DNA of 64,000 bases, taken from Pseudomonadota bacterium. GTDB taxonomy: Bacteria; Pseudomonadota; Alphaproteobacteria; Sphingomonadales; Sphingomonadaceae. Positions 15,716 to 24,522 of this stretch are shown here, piece by piece (the first letter of the stretch is position 1; the number at the start of each line of letters is the position of its first letter). Location of the stretch: NCBI GenBank assembly GCA_023417515.1, contig JAEZFL010000088.1, forward strand, positions 8,566 to 72,565, read 5' to 3'. The notes below the pieces were generated by a model. It was not told the DNA's origin, did no database searches, and was given only the letters and a program-made list of their open reading frames with translations. The position numbers and the translations under genes were made by a program.

Positions 15716-18700
15716 GTCGTTGCTCCACCGTCGCTCGGCAGCGGGTCATGCGCGGTCCCGCCATAGGAGGTCGGGTAGACATTCTCCTCGGGGCGCTTCG
15801 GGAAGCGCATTCCGAGGGCGCGCATCACCACGTAGAAGACGGGCGTGAAGATGAGTCCGAAGATGGTGACCCCGAGCATGCCGAACACCACGGCGGTGCC
15901 GAGCGCCTGGCGCATCTCGGCGCCCGGCCCGACCGCGATGGCGAGCGGAAGGACTCCGAAGATGAAGGCGAAGCTGGTCATCAGGATCGGCCGAAGCCGC
16001 TGCCGGGCGGCGGTCACCGCGGCCTCGAAGCGGTCCATCCCCTGCTCCTCTTCTGCCTGCTTGGCGAATTCGACGATGAGGATGGCGTTCTTGGCCGCGA
16101 GCGCGACGAGCACGACGAGGCCGACCTGGGTGAGGATGTTGTTGTCCATGCCGCGAAGCATGACCCCGAACAATGCCGCGAGGATGCACATCGGAACGAT
16201 GAGGATGACCGCCATCGGAAGCGTCAGCGCCTCATATTGAGCGGCGAGCACCAGGAACACGAACAGCACCGCGAGCAGGAAGATCAGCGCCGAGCTGCTG
16301 CCCGCCGCTTTCTCCTGATAAGCGAGGCTGGTCCATTCGTAGCTCATGCCCTGCGGAAGCGTCGCGGAGGCGAGCTCCTCCATCACGGTCAGGGCGTCGC
16401 CCGACGACACGCCGGGGGCCGCCTGGCCCTGAAGCTCGACCGCCGGGAACATGTTGTAGCGGACCACGCGCGACGGGCCGCTGTCGTTGCGCAGCGTCGC
16501 GACCGAGGCGAGCGGCACCATCTCGCCGCTCACCGAGCGGACCTGGAGCCGGCCGATGTCGGCAAGGTCGTCGCGCGCCGACGGCTCCGCCTGGGCGGTC
16601 ACCCGGAAGGTGCGTCCGAGCAGGTTGAAGTCGTTGACGTAGGACGATCCCATATAGGTGCCGAGCGCCTCGTAGACCTGCGCCGGCTGGACTCCGAGCA
16701 GCTGCGCCCGGTCGCGGTCGATATCCGCCTCGATGCGCGGCGAGCCGGTGTTGAAGGTCGAGAAGACCTGGGTCACTTCCGGCCGCTGCGCCGCCGCTCC
16801 CATCATCGCGAAATTGGCCTGTTCGAGCGCGCGGTAGCCGGCGCCGGAGCGGTCCTGGATCATCATGGTGAAGCCGTTGCCGGTGCCGAGGCCCGGGACC
16901 GCGGGAGGCGCGATGACGAAGACGTTGGCTTCCTCGATCGCCCCGCCCATCGCCATCGTCAGGGCCTGCGACAATTCGTTGGCCGACAGCCCCTCGCCGC
17001 GGTCCGCCCAGTCGGCGAGCTTGACGAACATGGTGCCGGCGTTGGAGGCCTGCGAGAAGCTGGAGCCGTCGAGGCCGGCGAGGGTCGTGGCGTCGACCAC
17101 ACCGTGCTGGGCGCGAACGATGTCGTAGGCGCGCTTCAGGACCTCGCTGGTGCGCTCGAGCGAGGCGCCGGGCGGAAGCTGGACGACGCCGATCAGGACG
17201 CCCTGGTCCTGCTCCGGAATGAAGCCGGTCGGGGTCGCCGTGAGCTGCCAGCCGGTGAGGCCGAGCAGGCCCGCATAGACGATCAGCATCATTCCGGTCC
17301 GGCGGACCAGGCGCGCGGTGAGACGGCCGTAGCGGTCCGAGAGCCAGTCGAAGCCGGCGTTGAACTTGGCCGCGCCGATTCGGACCGGCCGCAGAAGCCG
17401 ATGGCCATGCTCGACCTCGGTCGCCCTGTGCGGCTTCAGCAGCAGCGCGGCCATGGCCGGTGACAGGGTCAGCGACACGAGCAGGGAGATGATCGAGGCG
17501 GCGGCGATCGTCACCGCGAACTGGCGGTAGAAGATGCCGGGGATTCCGGACACGAACGCGGTCGGCACGAACACCGCGGTCAGGACGAGGCCGATCGCGA
17601 TCAGCGCGCCCGACACTTCGCGCATGGTCTGGTGGGCGGCCTCGCGCGGGGTCAGGCCGTTGCGGACGTGCTTCTCCACCGCCTCGACCACGACGATGGC
17701 GTCGTCGACGACGATTCCGACGGCGAGCACGAGCGCGAACAGCGACAGCGAGTTGATCGAGAAGCCGAGCGCCAGCTGCACCGCGAAGGTGCCGACCAGG
17801 GCGACCGGGATGGCGACGATCGGGATGATCGCGGCGCGCCAGGTCTGAAGGAAGACCATGACGACGAGGATGACGAGCAGGATGGCCTCGACCAGGGTCG
17901 TCTGCACCGCCTCCACCGAAGCCGCGACATATTCGGTCGGGTTGTAGGGGATGGAGTGGACCATTCCGGGCGGGAAGTCGCGCGATGCCGCCTCGACCTC
18001 GTCGATCACGAGCTGGGCCGCGTCCAGAGCATTGGCGCCGGGCTGCTGGATGACGGCGAGGGCGACTCCGCGCTTGCCGCCGAACGAGCCCTGGATTCCG
18101 TAATCCTGGCTTCCGAGCTCGACCCGGGCCACGTCGCGCACCCGGGTGAGGGCGCCCGACGAGTCGCTCTTGATCACCACGTCGGCGAACTGCGCCGGGT
18201 CGTTGAGCCGCCCCTGAACCTCGATCGGGAGCTGGAAGGCCGGGCTTCCGGCGCCGTACGGCGGCTGGCCGATCGCGCCGCCGGCGACCTGGACGTTCTG
18301 CGCTCGGAGCGCCTGGATGATCTCGCCGGCGGTGAGGTTGCGGGCGGCCGCCTTGTCGGGGTCGATCCACACCCGCATCGAATAATTGCCGCCGCCGAAC
18401 ACCATCACCCCGCCGACGCCTTCGAGGCGGAGCAGGCGGTCGCGCAGGTTGGTGTTGGCGTAATTGCCGAGATAATCGACGTCGAGATTGGGATCCGTGG
18501 AGGTCAGCGCCACGATCATCAGGAAGCCGGTCGACTGCTTGTTCACGGTGACGCCGATTTGACGCACCTGCTCCGGCAGCCGCGGCTCGGCGAGCGCGAC
18601 GCGGTTCTGGACCAGCACCTGCGCGGCATCGAGGTCGGTGCCCGGCTCGAACGTCACGGTGATCGCGGCAGCGCCGTTGGTCGACGAGGACGACATGTAG

Positions 18701-18933
18701 AGCATGCCCTCGACGCCGTTAATCTCCTGCTCGAGCGGCGCCGCGACGGTCTCGGCCATCGCCTCGGCGGACGCGCCCGGATAGGCGGCGTTGATGCTGA
18801 TCGTCGGCGGCGCGATTTCGGGATATTGCGCGAGCGGCAGCTGCGGATAGGCGAAGGCGCCGATCAGGGTGATGAAGATCGCGATGACCGCGGCGAAGAT
18901 CGGCCGGTCGATGAAGAAGCGCGAGATGTTCAT
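15712..18933 (-). CDS. RND multidrug efflux pump, AcrB/MexB-type (HAE1)
   Basis: This 1073-residue inner-membrane proton/drug antiporter begins MNISRFFIDRPIFAAVIAIF, typical of HAE1 pumps. Proton-relay aspartates sit in helix 4 (AVGIVVDDAIVVVEAVE, about residues 407-408), and the partner lysine in helix 10 (VALAAKNAILIVEFA, about residue 945). Two large periplasmic loops are present. The length is slightly above AcrB. It sits between the adaptor gene (10 bp gap) and the channel gene (4 bp overlap). The substrate range cannot be read from the sequence. Confidence 0.94.
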   Translation of the reverse strand: MNISRFFIDRPIFAAVIAIFITLIGAFAYPQLPLAQYPEIAPPTISINAAYPGASAEAMAETVAAPLEQEINGVEGMLYMSSSSTNGAAAITVTFEPGTDLDAAQVLVQNRVALAEPRLPEQVRQIGVTVNKQSTGFLMIVALTSTDPNLDVDYLGNYANTNLRDRLLRLEGVGGVMVFGGGNYSMRVWIDPDKAAARNLTAGEIIQALRAQNVQVAGGAIGQPPYGAGSPAFQLPIEVQGRLNDPAQFADVVIKSDSSGALTRVRDVARVELGSQDYGIQGSFGGKRGVALAVIQQPGANALDAAQLVIDEVEAASRDFPPGMVHSIPYNPTEYVAASVEAVQTTLVEAILLVILVVMVFLQTWRAAIIPIVAIPVALVGTFAVQLALGFSINSLSLFALVLAVGIVVDDAIVVVEAVEKHVRNGLTPREAAHQTMREVSGALIAIGLVLTAVFVPTAFVSGIPGIFYRQFAVTIAAASIISLLVSLTLSPAMAALLLKPHRATEVEHGHRLLRPVRIGAAKFNAGFDWLSDRYGRLTARLVRRTGMMLIVYAGLLGLTGWQLTATPTGFIPEQDQGVLIGVVQLPPGASLERTSEVLKRAYDIVRAQHGVVDATTLAGLDGSSFSQASNAGTMFVKLADWADRGEGLSANELSQALTMAMGGAIEEANVFVIAPPAVPGLGTGNGFTMMIQDRSGAGYRALEQANFAMMGAAAQRPEVTQVFSTFNTGSPRIEADIDRDRAQLLGVQPAQVYEALGTYMGSSYVNDFNLLGRTFRVTAQAEPSARDDLADIGRLQVRSVSGEMVPLASVATLRNDSGPSRVVRYNMFPAVELQGQAAPGVSSGDALTVMEELASATLPQGMSYEWTSLAYQEKAAGSSSALIFLLAVLFVFLVLAAQYEALTLPMAVILIVPMCILAALFGVMLRGMDNNILTQVGLVVLVALAAKNAILIVEFAKQAEEEQGMDRFEAAVTAARQRLRPILMTSFAFIFGVLPLAIAVGPGAEMRQALGTAVVFGMLGVTIFGLIFTPVFYVVMRALGMRFPKRPEENVYPTSYGGTAHDPLPSDGGATT

Positions 18934-18943
18934 GGCCTGGCCT

Positions 18944-20149
18944 TCAGCGGCCGGCGGCGACCGGGGTCGCGACCGAGGGCGGTGCTACGGCGGGCGGCCG
19001 CGGCTCCGGGTCGGGACTGGTCGACGGCGTGATCCGGCCGGGCCGCGGCTGGACCGGCTGACCGGGCCGCGCCCGCTGGATTCCGCCGATGATCACCCGG
19101 TCCTGCGGGCCGATTCCGCGCCTGATCACGCGCAGATTGCCGGTGAGCGGTCCGAGCTCGACCGGGCGCGCCACCACCTTGTTGTCGGCGCCGACCACAT
19201 AGAGGACCCGGCGCGCGGCATCGGTGACGATCGCGGCGTCGGGAACCAGCAGCGCCTGGTAGGGCTGCGAGGAGGCCAGCCGGACATGGCCGAACATGCC
19301 GGGCCTGAGCAGGCCTGTCGGGTTGTGGACGATCGCCCGGGCGCGGACGGTGCCGGCGCCGGTGTTCACCGCCGTGTCGACGAAGTCGAGCTGCCCGGCA
19401 TGGACGTAGGTCGGCTCGTCCTGGAGCCGGATCCGGACCGGCGTGCCGCGTTCGGCGCCCGAACCCTGGCGCTGATATTTGAGGAGTAAGGCCTCCGATC
19501 CCTCGAAGGCGAAATGAAGCGGGTTGGTCGAGACGATCGTCGTCAGCACGGTCTGGTCGGCGGCGACCGAGTTGCCGGCGTCGACCCGGCGCTCCGAGAT
19601 GCGGCCGGAGATTGGCGCGGTCACCCGGGTGAAGCTGAGATTGAGCTGCTGGCTGCGCACCGCGGCCTGGGCGGCGGCGACCTCGGCCTGGCCGGCGCGG
19701 ACGGCGGCCGTGCGCTGCTCGACTTCCTCGACGCTGGCCGCCTGCTCCGCCGCCAGCGTCCGCGACCGAGCGAGCTCGGTCTGCGCATTGGCCAGCGTCG
19801 CCCGCGCACGCGCCAGCTGCGCCTGGGCCTGGGCGAGCGCGGCCTGGGCCGGACGCGGATCGATGGTGAACAGCAGCTGTCCCTGGCGGACATATTGGCC
19901 GTCGGTGAAATGGACGCCCTGGAGGAAGCCAGACGCGCGCGGCTTTACCTCGACATTCTGGACGGCCTCGAAGCGGCCGACGAAATCGTCCCAGTCGACC
20001 ACTTCCTGCGTGGCGGGCTGCGCCACCGTCACCGGCGGGGGCGGCGGAGCGCCGGCCTGCTCCTGCGCGTTGCCCGAGCATGCGGCCAGGAAAACGGCCA
20101 GGAGGAGCGGAAGGAAGCCGCTCCGAGCGGCCGGACGGATCAACGTCAT
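18944..20149 (-). CDS. RND efflux periplasmic adaptor (membrane fusion) lipoprotein
   Basis: This 401-residue adaptor has a lipoprotein signal with lipobox LAAC (Cys24) and a proline-rich linker. It then has a lipoyl half-domain (VKPRASGFLQGVHFTDGQYVRQGQLLFTID), a helical hairpin rich in alanine and arginine, and the second lipoyl half (LSFTRVTAPISGRISERRVDAGNSV), followed by beta-barrel and membrane-proximal domains. I use the ATG at 20149 because the signal peptide begins there; the frame remains open upstream. It is the first gene of the operon, facing the divergent TetR gene across the operator region. Confidence 0.93.
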   Translation of the reverse strand: MTLIRPAARSGFLPLLLAVFLAACSGNAQEQAGAPPPPPVTVAQPATQEVVDWDDFVGRFEAVQNVEVKPRASGFLQGVHFTDGQYVRQGQLLFTIDPRPAQAALAQAQAQLARARATLANAQTELARSRTLAAEQAASVEEVEQRTAAVRAGQAEVAAAQAAVRSQQLNLSFTRVTAPISGRISERRVDAGNSVAADQTVLTTIVSTNPLHFAFEGSEALLLKYQRQGSGAERGTPVRIRLQDEPTYVHAGQLDFVDTAVNTGAGTVRARAIVHNPTGLLRPGMFGHVRLASSQPYQALLVPDAAIVTDAARRVLYVVGADNKVVARPVELGPLTGNLRVIRRGIGPQDRVIIGGIQRARPGQPVQPRPGRITPSTSPDPEPRPPAVAPPSVATPVAAGR

Positions 20150-20260
20150 GTGCGTATTCGCTTTCGATATGCCGCCGGCGGCTGACGCTCCGAAGAGCGC
20201 ACCCCACCCCGCTGCGGACGCCATGCAGGCGGCGGGCATCTATGGGTCCGTTCAGGCCAT

Positions 20261-20276
20261 GTCAACGGCTGTAGAC
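20261..20276. promoter_or_regulatory. TetR operator candidate 1 (imperfect inverted repeat)
   Basis: GTCAAC-ggct-GTAGAC forms a 6-4-6 imperfect inverted repeat. On the minus strand its left arm overlaps TTGACA (20260-20265), a good -35 hexamer for the efflux operon. Binding here would therefore block that promoter. Confidence 0.55.
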
Positions 20277-20283
20277 ATAAAAA

Positions 20284-20299
20284 GTCAACAATGGTTGAC
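20284..20299. promoter_or_regulatory. TetR operator candidate 2 (perfect inverted repeat)
   Basis: GTCAAC-aatg-GTTGAC is a perfect 6-4-6 inverted repeat, 23 bp from candidate 1 and with the same arm sequence and spacer length. It lies between the efflux operon and the TetR gene, 33 bp before the TetR start. Confidence 0.65.
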
Positions 20300-20331
20300 G
20301 CGTGATTGCCGCGCGTCTGTAGGAGTAGACG

Positions 20332-20907
20332 ATGCCAGGACCGATTCTCCGCACCCGCAATGCCGCCGCGACACGAGAGTCCATCCTTGCCGCGGCCCGG
20401 GGACGCTTCCTGGCGGACAGCTACGATGCCGTCGGGCTGCGCGACATCGCCGGCGATGCCGGCGTCGATGTCGCACTCGTCGGCCGCTATTTCGGCAGCA
20501 AGGAGGAGTTGTTCAGGCAGGTCCTGCGCGGCGACGAGCCCGGCAAGCTCGACGAGCTGACGGCCGCCGCTTCCCTTCCCGAATTCCTCGCCGATCTCGC
20601 GATCAAGCCGCACGGCAAGGACCGCAGCGAGCATGTCGAGAAGCTGCTTCTGATCCTGCGTTCGGCATCGTCCCCGACGGCGTCGGGAATCGTCCGCGAG
20701 GCGTTCAGCGAGGACGTGCTGAGGCCGGTCGCGGAGTTCATCGACGGCCCGGATGCCGGGGTTCGGGCAAGCCTCGCCCTCACCGTCCTGATCGGCACCA
20801 CCATCCTCGACACCATCATGGCCGTGGGTCCGCTGTGCGATAGCGACCGCGAGCCCGTCCGCCGCCGCCTGGTCCGGGTCCTCGAAGCAGCCCTGGCCCC
20901 CGCCTGA
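20332..20907 (+). CDS. TetR family repressor, divergent from the RND efflux operon
   Basis: This 191-residue regulator has an N-terminal TetR helix-turn-helix (ATRESILAAARGRFLADSYDAVGLRDIAGDAGV, recognition helix around ALVGRYFGSKEELF) and a helical ligand-binding domain. An AGGAG lies 6 bases before the ATG. The divergent position and the two inverted repeats in the shared intergenic region point to local repression of the pump operon and probably of itself. The second helix of the HTH has YFGSKEELFRQVL, the usual TetR dimer-proximal motif. Confidence 0.92.
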   Translation: MPGPILRTRNAAATRESILAAARGRFLADSYDAVGLRDIAGDAGVDVALVGRYFGSKEELFRQVLRGDEPGKLDELTAAASLPEFLADLAIKPHGKDRSEHVEKLLLILRSASSPTASGIVREAFSEDVLRPVAEFIDGPDAGVRASLALTVLIGTTILDTIMAVGPLCDSDREPVRRRLVRVLEAALAPA

Positions 20908-21079
20908 GCCCCGCCTGAGCCCCGCCGGGCAGGCGGCCCCTAATGCCTGCACGGACAGACTTGGCGCACTAAGCTGGGTCTGAAGACCGCGAACGAATCC
21001 GCTTTGGAAAAAGCCCCATTTCAGTCAGCGCTTCTGATCACCCTATTCAGCCGCAATCAGGTGGGCCTCCGCCGCGGCG

Positions 21080-21433
21080 TCAATCGTCCCCATCGGGTAA
21101 ACCGGCCGACTCGACCGGGACTATCGGGACCCGATAGGTTGCGAGAAGCTGCCCAATCTCGGCCCCTTTTATGCTCGAGCACCTGCTCGATCTGCGTTCG
21201 GAACGTGTCGTTGCCGCGGCGCATGCCCAGTGCAATCGCATAGGCGAGCCGCTCATCCGGGCCCACACGCAATGGTTCGACATGAAGGGGTATGTCCTGC
21301 CGCGGCGCGAAATAGCCGCCGACCGGGCCCCACACGAAGGCGACGTCGATCCCCCCATTGGGAAATTTCCCTGAGCCGAGCTGCTGATGACCTAGTGGTG
21401 CTTCGACTGAACGAACGTCGCGGACGCGAGGCG
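21080..21433 (-). pseudogene. Frameshifted remnant of a MoxJ-like (quinoprotein-associated) substrate-binding protein
   Basis: Read leftward, one frame gives GGIDVAFVWGPVGGYFAP, then LAYAIALGMRRGNDTFRTQI and EQVLEHKRG. The family-like ending continues only in another frame as AEIGQLLATYRVPIVPVE before a TGA at 21080-21082. The shift falls in an A4G4 run near 21165-21172. These pieces match the C-terminal third of periplasmic binding proteins linked to PQQ/quinoprotein dehydrogenases (MoxJ-like, SBP_bac_3 fold). A stop lies upstream at about 21437, and the N-terminal two thirds are missing. It is best read as a decayed gene. Confidence 0.7.
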
Positions 21434-21479
21434 ACTGCTAGCTCGCCGCCATAGTCGCCGCCACAGCTGAGAGCTGTAA

Positions 21480-22760
21480 TCAACTCGGCCTAGGATTTGG
21501 TTGATTTCTCGAGTGGCAGTGAAGGCCGGCTCCGTCGTGCAGCAGGGGAGTAACGCCGACCTGCACGATTAGGCGATCCGGAAACGCTGCCTGAAGAGCT
21601 ATCCGTGCCGCTTCGTCGGAGGCCGCAAAGCTGTCGGCGCGACCTGGCTCGTGAAGCCTTGCGGTGACGATCACGCCATTCGCGATGATGAAATTGAGAT
21701 AGCCGGCCGGGAGATAGAATTCGACTTGCTCACCGGAGCTTGCGCCTTCGAACCAGCCCCGCTCCTCTTCGGTCATTCTGTCGACTTCGTAGGTCACAGT
21801 GAGGGGATCGGGAACCGGGACCCGGATGATCCGCCAGGGTCGCCCATCCTGATCGGTTGAGCGTCGGAGAATATCGAAGTTTCGCTCCATCCGAGCATGA
21901 GTCTTGGCCGCTATCGCATATCTGTTCCGCTGTGCTTCAGACACCTCGGCAAGAAGCACGGTGTTGGGATCAGCAAAGCGCGCAAAGACGTCTACGTGGC
22001 CACCGGTGCCGATCCCATACCGGCCGTCCTCCAGAAGGCCCCATTCTTCGTCCGCAGGCCCGTCTTCCAGCCAGATCACCTTTCGAGCGCCGTGAACACG
22101 TAGATGCTCACGTTCGATCTCGTCGAGCGTCAGGCTCGGGTTACGCGCCTGCTCGACCTTCTTCACCAGCAGGAGGGTGCCGCGGCCGTTGGACTGTCTT
22201 CCGCCACCTTCGCTGACAAGTGACGACCGGACTGTCGGGAGACCCAGCTCCGCCGCGATGGCCCGGTCCATCGCTTCCGACCGAGGATCCGGGTGATCAT
22301 AGCGGTAATCGGCAATGGCCAAACCACTCGAAGCCGTCCGCAGGAAGAATGGACCGGGATCCTGGATCGCCCCGAAGACTTTTGGATAATAGAAGGGCTC
22401 GACCCGATCGACGTCGATGCCTGAGGTTCGGAGCGTGTCCAGGAGCCTCGCTTCGGCCTGATCGCGCGGCAAACGCGCTGCCGTGTAGGTGCCGAAGGAA
22501 TATGGCGGAAGCTCATCGGAGTAGAGCAAGCGGACCTTCACATGTGGCGTGATGGCCCGCATGACCTCCGTCGCGACCGATGAGAAAGGGGCGGAGCCAA
22601 GAAAACCCTGTTCCTTCCATGACAGCCAGATGAAGTCCTGCATCTCGAACTCGCCGGGAGCAGTGACTGAGAAGCTCTGCGCGCGAGCCGAGACCGGAAC
22701 TGCGGCCATGGCACCGGTGGCCGTGAGCATGGTCAGGAAGTGTCTTCGCGAAATCGCCAT
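21480..22760 (-). CDS. Tat-exported agmatine deiminase / peptidylarginine deiminase family protein
   Basis: This 426-residue protein starts with a twin-arginine signal (SRRHFLTMLTATGAMAAVPVSARA). Deiminase-fold marks (PF04371) follow: EGGGRQSNGRGTLLL, GTGGHVDVFARFADPN, and near the end GAGLHC with Cys415 in the position of the catalytic cysteine of agmatine deiminase (normally followed by a TQQ-like segment, here HSRNQPNP). The family hydrolyses guanidino groups of agmatine or protein-terminal arginine; an exported form should act in the periplasm. The ATG at 22760 has a strong GGAGGG upstream. It borders the decayed gene at 21.1-21.4 kb. Confidence 0.8.
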   Translation of the reverse strand: MAISRRHFLTMLTATGAMAAVPVSARAQSFSVTAPGEFEMQDFIWLSWKEQGFLGSAPFSSVATEVMRAITPHVKVRLLYSDELPPYSFGTYTAARLPRDQAEARLLDTLRTSGIDVDRVEPFYYPKVFGAIQDPGPFFLRTASSGLAIADYRYDHPDPRSEAMDRAIAAELGLPTVRSSLVSEGGGRQSNGRGTLLLVKKVEQARNPSLTLDEIEREHLRVHGARKVIWLEDGPADEEWGLLEDGRYGIGTGGHVDVFARFADPNTVLLAEVSEAQRNRYAIAAKTHARMERNFDILRRSTDQDGRPWRIIRVPVPDPLTVTYEVDRMTEEERGWFEGASSGEQVEFYLPAGYLNFIIANGVIVTARLHEPGRADSFAASDEAARIALQAAFPDRLIVQVGVTPLLHDGAGLHCHSRNQPNPRPS

Positions 22761-23229
22761 CAGGTCCCTCCGATTGCACGAGCTTACATCAAGACGACCT
22801 CTGTCCGAGTGCGTCATCGACCTGGGGGCATTCAGCGCCGGCTCACCGCTTCGACAGTTTAAGACCAGACGTCCCTCTAGCAGGCACAATCAGCCGTTCG
22901 GGTGCCCCACTTCATCGTGGCCGGTGAATCCAAAAACGTCTGAAACCGCCATTTCTGAGGAATGGCGCGCCAAGCATGACAAAAAACAGAACTCGGGCGC
23001 GTGGGAAGTCGTAGAGCGGTTACAGGCAGGAGCTCAGGCGCCGCGGCAGTCGGAGAGCCCATTTGAGAGGGGCACTTAAGGGCACGGCAAGCGTGTCCTC
23101 AATGGCGGAGCTTGGCCGAAAGCGGACGAACCGCTCCGCACGGTCTTAAGCGCCAAAGCGGCCGCATAACACTTCCAACGATAGGACGGTGAACCTCAAT
23201 GGGCGCCAAGCTGCCCGGCCCTACGACGC
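22761..23229. other. Intergenic region, no gene recognised
   Basis: About 470 bases hold no ORF with family similarity on either strand. The base composition is less GC-biased than in neighbouring genes, with several short A-runs. It contains a 7-bp inverted repeat and presumably the promoter of the deiminase-family gene. It may be decayed sequence. Confidence 0.45.
22947..22967. repeat. Inverted repeat upstream of the deiminase-family gene
   Basis: CGCCATT at 22947-22953 and AATGGCG at 22961-22967 are perfect inverted arms around a 7-base centre. It lies about 190 bp upstream of the gene start, so it could be an operator or a stem-loop; function is unknown. Confidence 0.35.
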
Positions 23230-24522
23230 TTAAGGCTGAGTCTGCCGCATGGCGCACGCGAAGCCGATGGCGGCGATGGCGCTACTCACCGCGGTCGTGA
23301 TCGCCAGAGCGAGGCCGAGATTGGCCTCGCCACCGAGGAGCGCGCTGATCAGCGTGACCAGGGTGGGGGCGACCCCGAAGCCGATCACCGCGCCAACCAC
23401 CATGAACGCGCCGAGGCAGATGCCGCGGATCTCGTTCGGGATGAGCACCGCGATTGTGGTGGCGGTTACAAGCCCTGTGACTGCGCCGCAGAGCATCAGG
23501 AGCCCGAGCAGAAAGGCGAAGGCGGTCACGCTCGATGTCAAAGGGAAGAAGGCGCCGGGGATGGATAGGACCGCCGCCGCGACTGCGCCGATCAGGATGC
23601 CACGGTTGATGCGGCTCTTGTGGCCGGCGTCGGCCGCGAAGCCGCCGATGAACGAACCGAGGATGCCCGAGAGGAGCAGAACCAGCCCCATCCAACCCGC
23701 GAAACTGGCAGGCTGAAGGCCGAAATCGCGGATCAGCACGGTCGGCGCCCAGATGGCCGCGGCGACGTCGGCCATCACCACGGTCACCTGGCCGATGAAC
23801 AAGGGAATGAGCAGGCCGCGCCGGCGCCAGATCGCGCTCAACGCCGTGCCAAACGGTTGTCCGGCCGCCTCGCTGGTCTCGCGCCGGGCCGGCTCCTTCA
23901 ACAGGAAGAGCGGGACCAGAAGCATCGCTCCGGCCGCTGCGAAGGCAAACTGGACCCCGCGCCACGGCGTCACGCCGCCGGCCAGGCCGGGATTCGCCGC
24001 GAAAAACCCGAACAGCCATCCGCCGACGGCGAAGGCTGCCGCCTGCCCGCCGATCTTGCCGAGCGACAGCGGCAGAAGCGAGCGCCCCCGCGTCTCCGGG
24101 GTGCTAAGATCCGAGGCGATCGAGATGGCAACCGGAATGGCCAGGATCGCGCCGATATTGGCGAGCATCCGCGCCGCGAACAAGGTCGCGAAGCTGGCCG
24201 CAACTGCGCTGAGTGCCATGCCGAGCGTCCATAGCGCCGCCATGACGATGAGCAGCCGGACCCGGTTGCCGCGGTCGGTGAGCCGGCCGAACGGGATTGC
24301 GAGCAACGCCACCGGGATCGAAACCGCGAGACCCTGGACGAGGCTCATGTGGAAATCGCTGAGCCCGAGCTCGAGCTTCACCGCCTCCTGGACCGGGCTG
24401 ATGCTGTTCTGCATCGCGACTCCGCAGGCGATCGCCACCGCCAGCAGGATGAGCGAGCCCCAGCGGCTGCCCGGCGCGTCCGGCGCTTCGGCCGCCGGCA
24501 TGGCCGCGGCCTCAGCGGACAT
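23230..24522 (-). CDS. MFS transporter in the GntR/AraC operon
   Basis: This 430-residue protein has twelve predicted helices and MFS motif A in the first cytoplasmic loop (GRLTDRGNRVRLLI). IPVAISIASDLSTPETRGRS follows helix 4, as in spinster-like and sugar-acid MFS carriers. Its start overlaps the GntR gene by 11 bp, making it the last gene of an AraC-GntR-MFS operon. Uptake of the organic acid or sugar derivative processed by the neighbouring enzymes is the most likely role; the ligand is not determined. Confidence 0.88.
   Translation of the reverse strand: MSAEAAAMPAAEAPDAPGSRWGSLILLAVAIACGVAMQNSISPVQEAVKLELGLSDFHMSLVQGLAVSIPVALLAIPFGRLTDRGNRVRLLIVMAALWTLGMALSAVAASFATLFAARMLANIGAILAIPVAISIASDLSTPETRGRSLLPLSLGKIGGQAAAFAVGGWLFGFFAANPGLAGGVTPWRGVQFAFAAAGAMLLVPLFLLKEPARRETSEAAGQPFGTALSAIWRRRGLLIPLFIGQVTVVMADVAAAIWAPTVLIRDFGLQPASFAGWMGLVLLLSGILGSFIGGFAADAGHKSRINRGILIGAVAAAVLSIPGAFFPLTSSVTAFAFLLGLLMLCGAVTGLVTATTIAVLIPNEIRGICLGAFMVVGAVIGFGVAPTLVTLISALLGGEANLGLALAITTAVSSAIAAIGFACAMRQTQP

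Noticed and set aside
15637..17463. 608-codon plus-strand frame opposite the RND pump gene
   Set aside because: Shadow of the pump gene, which has full RND motifs on the minus strand.
20898..20936. Tandem GCCCCGCCTGA repeats and a 5-bp GC hairpin at the end of the TetR gene
   Set aside because: Only two short copies, overlapping the stop codon; no T-run for termination and no sign of a larger repeat array.
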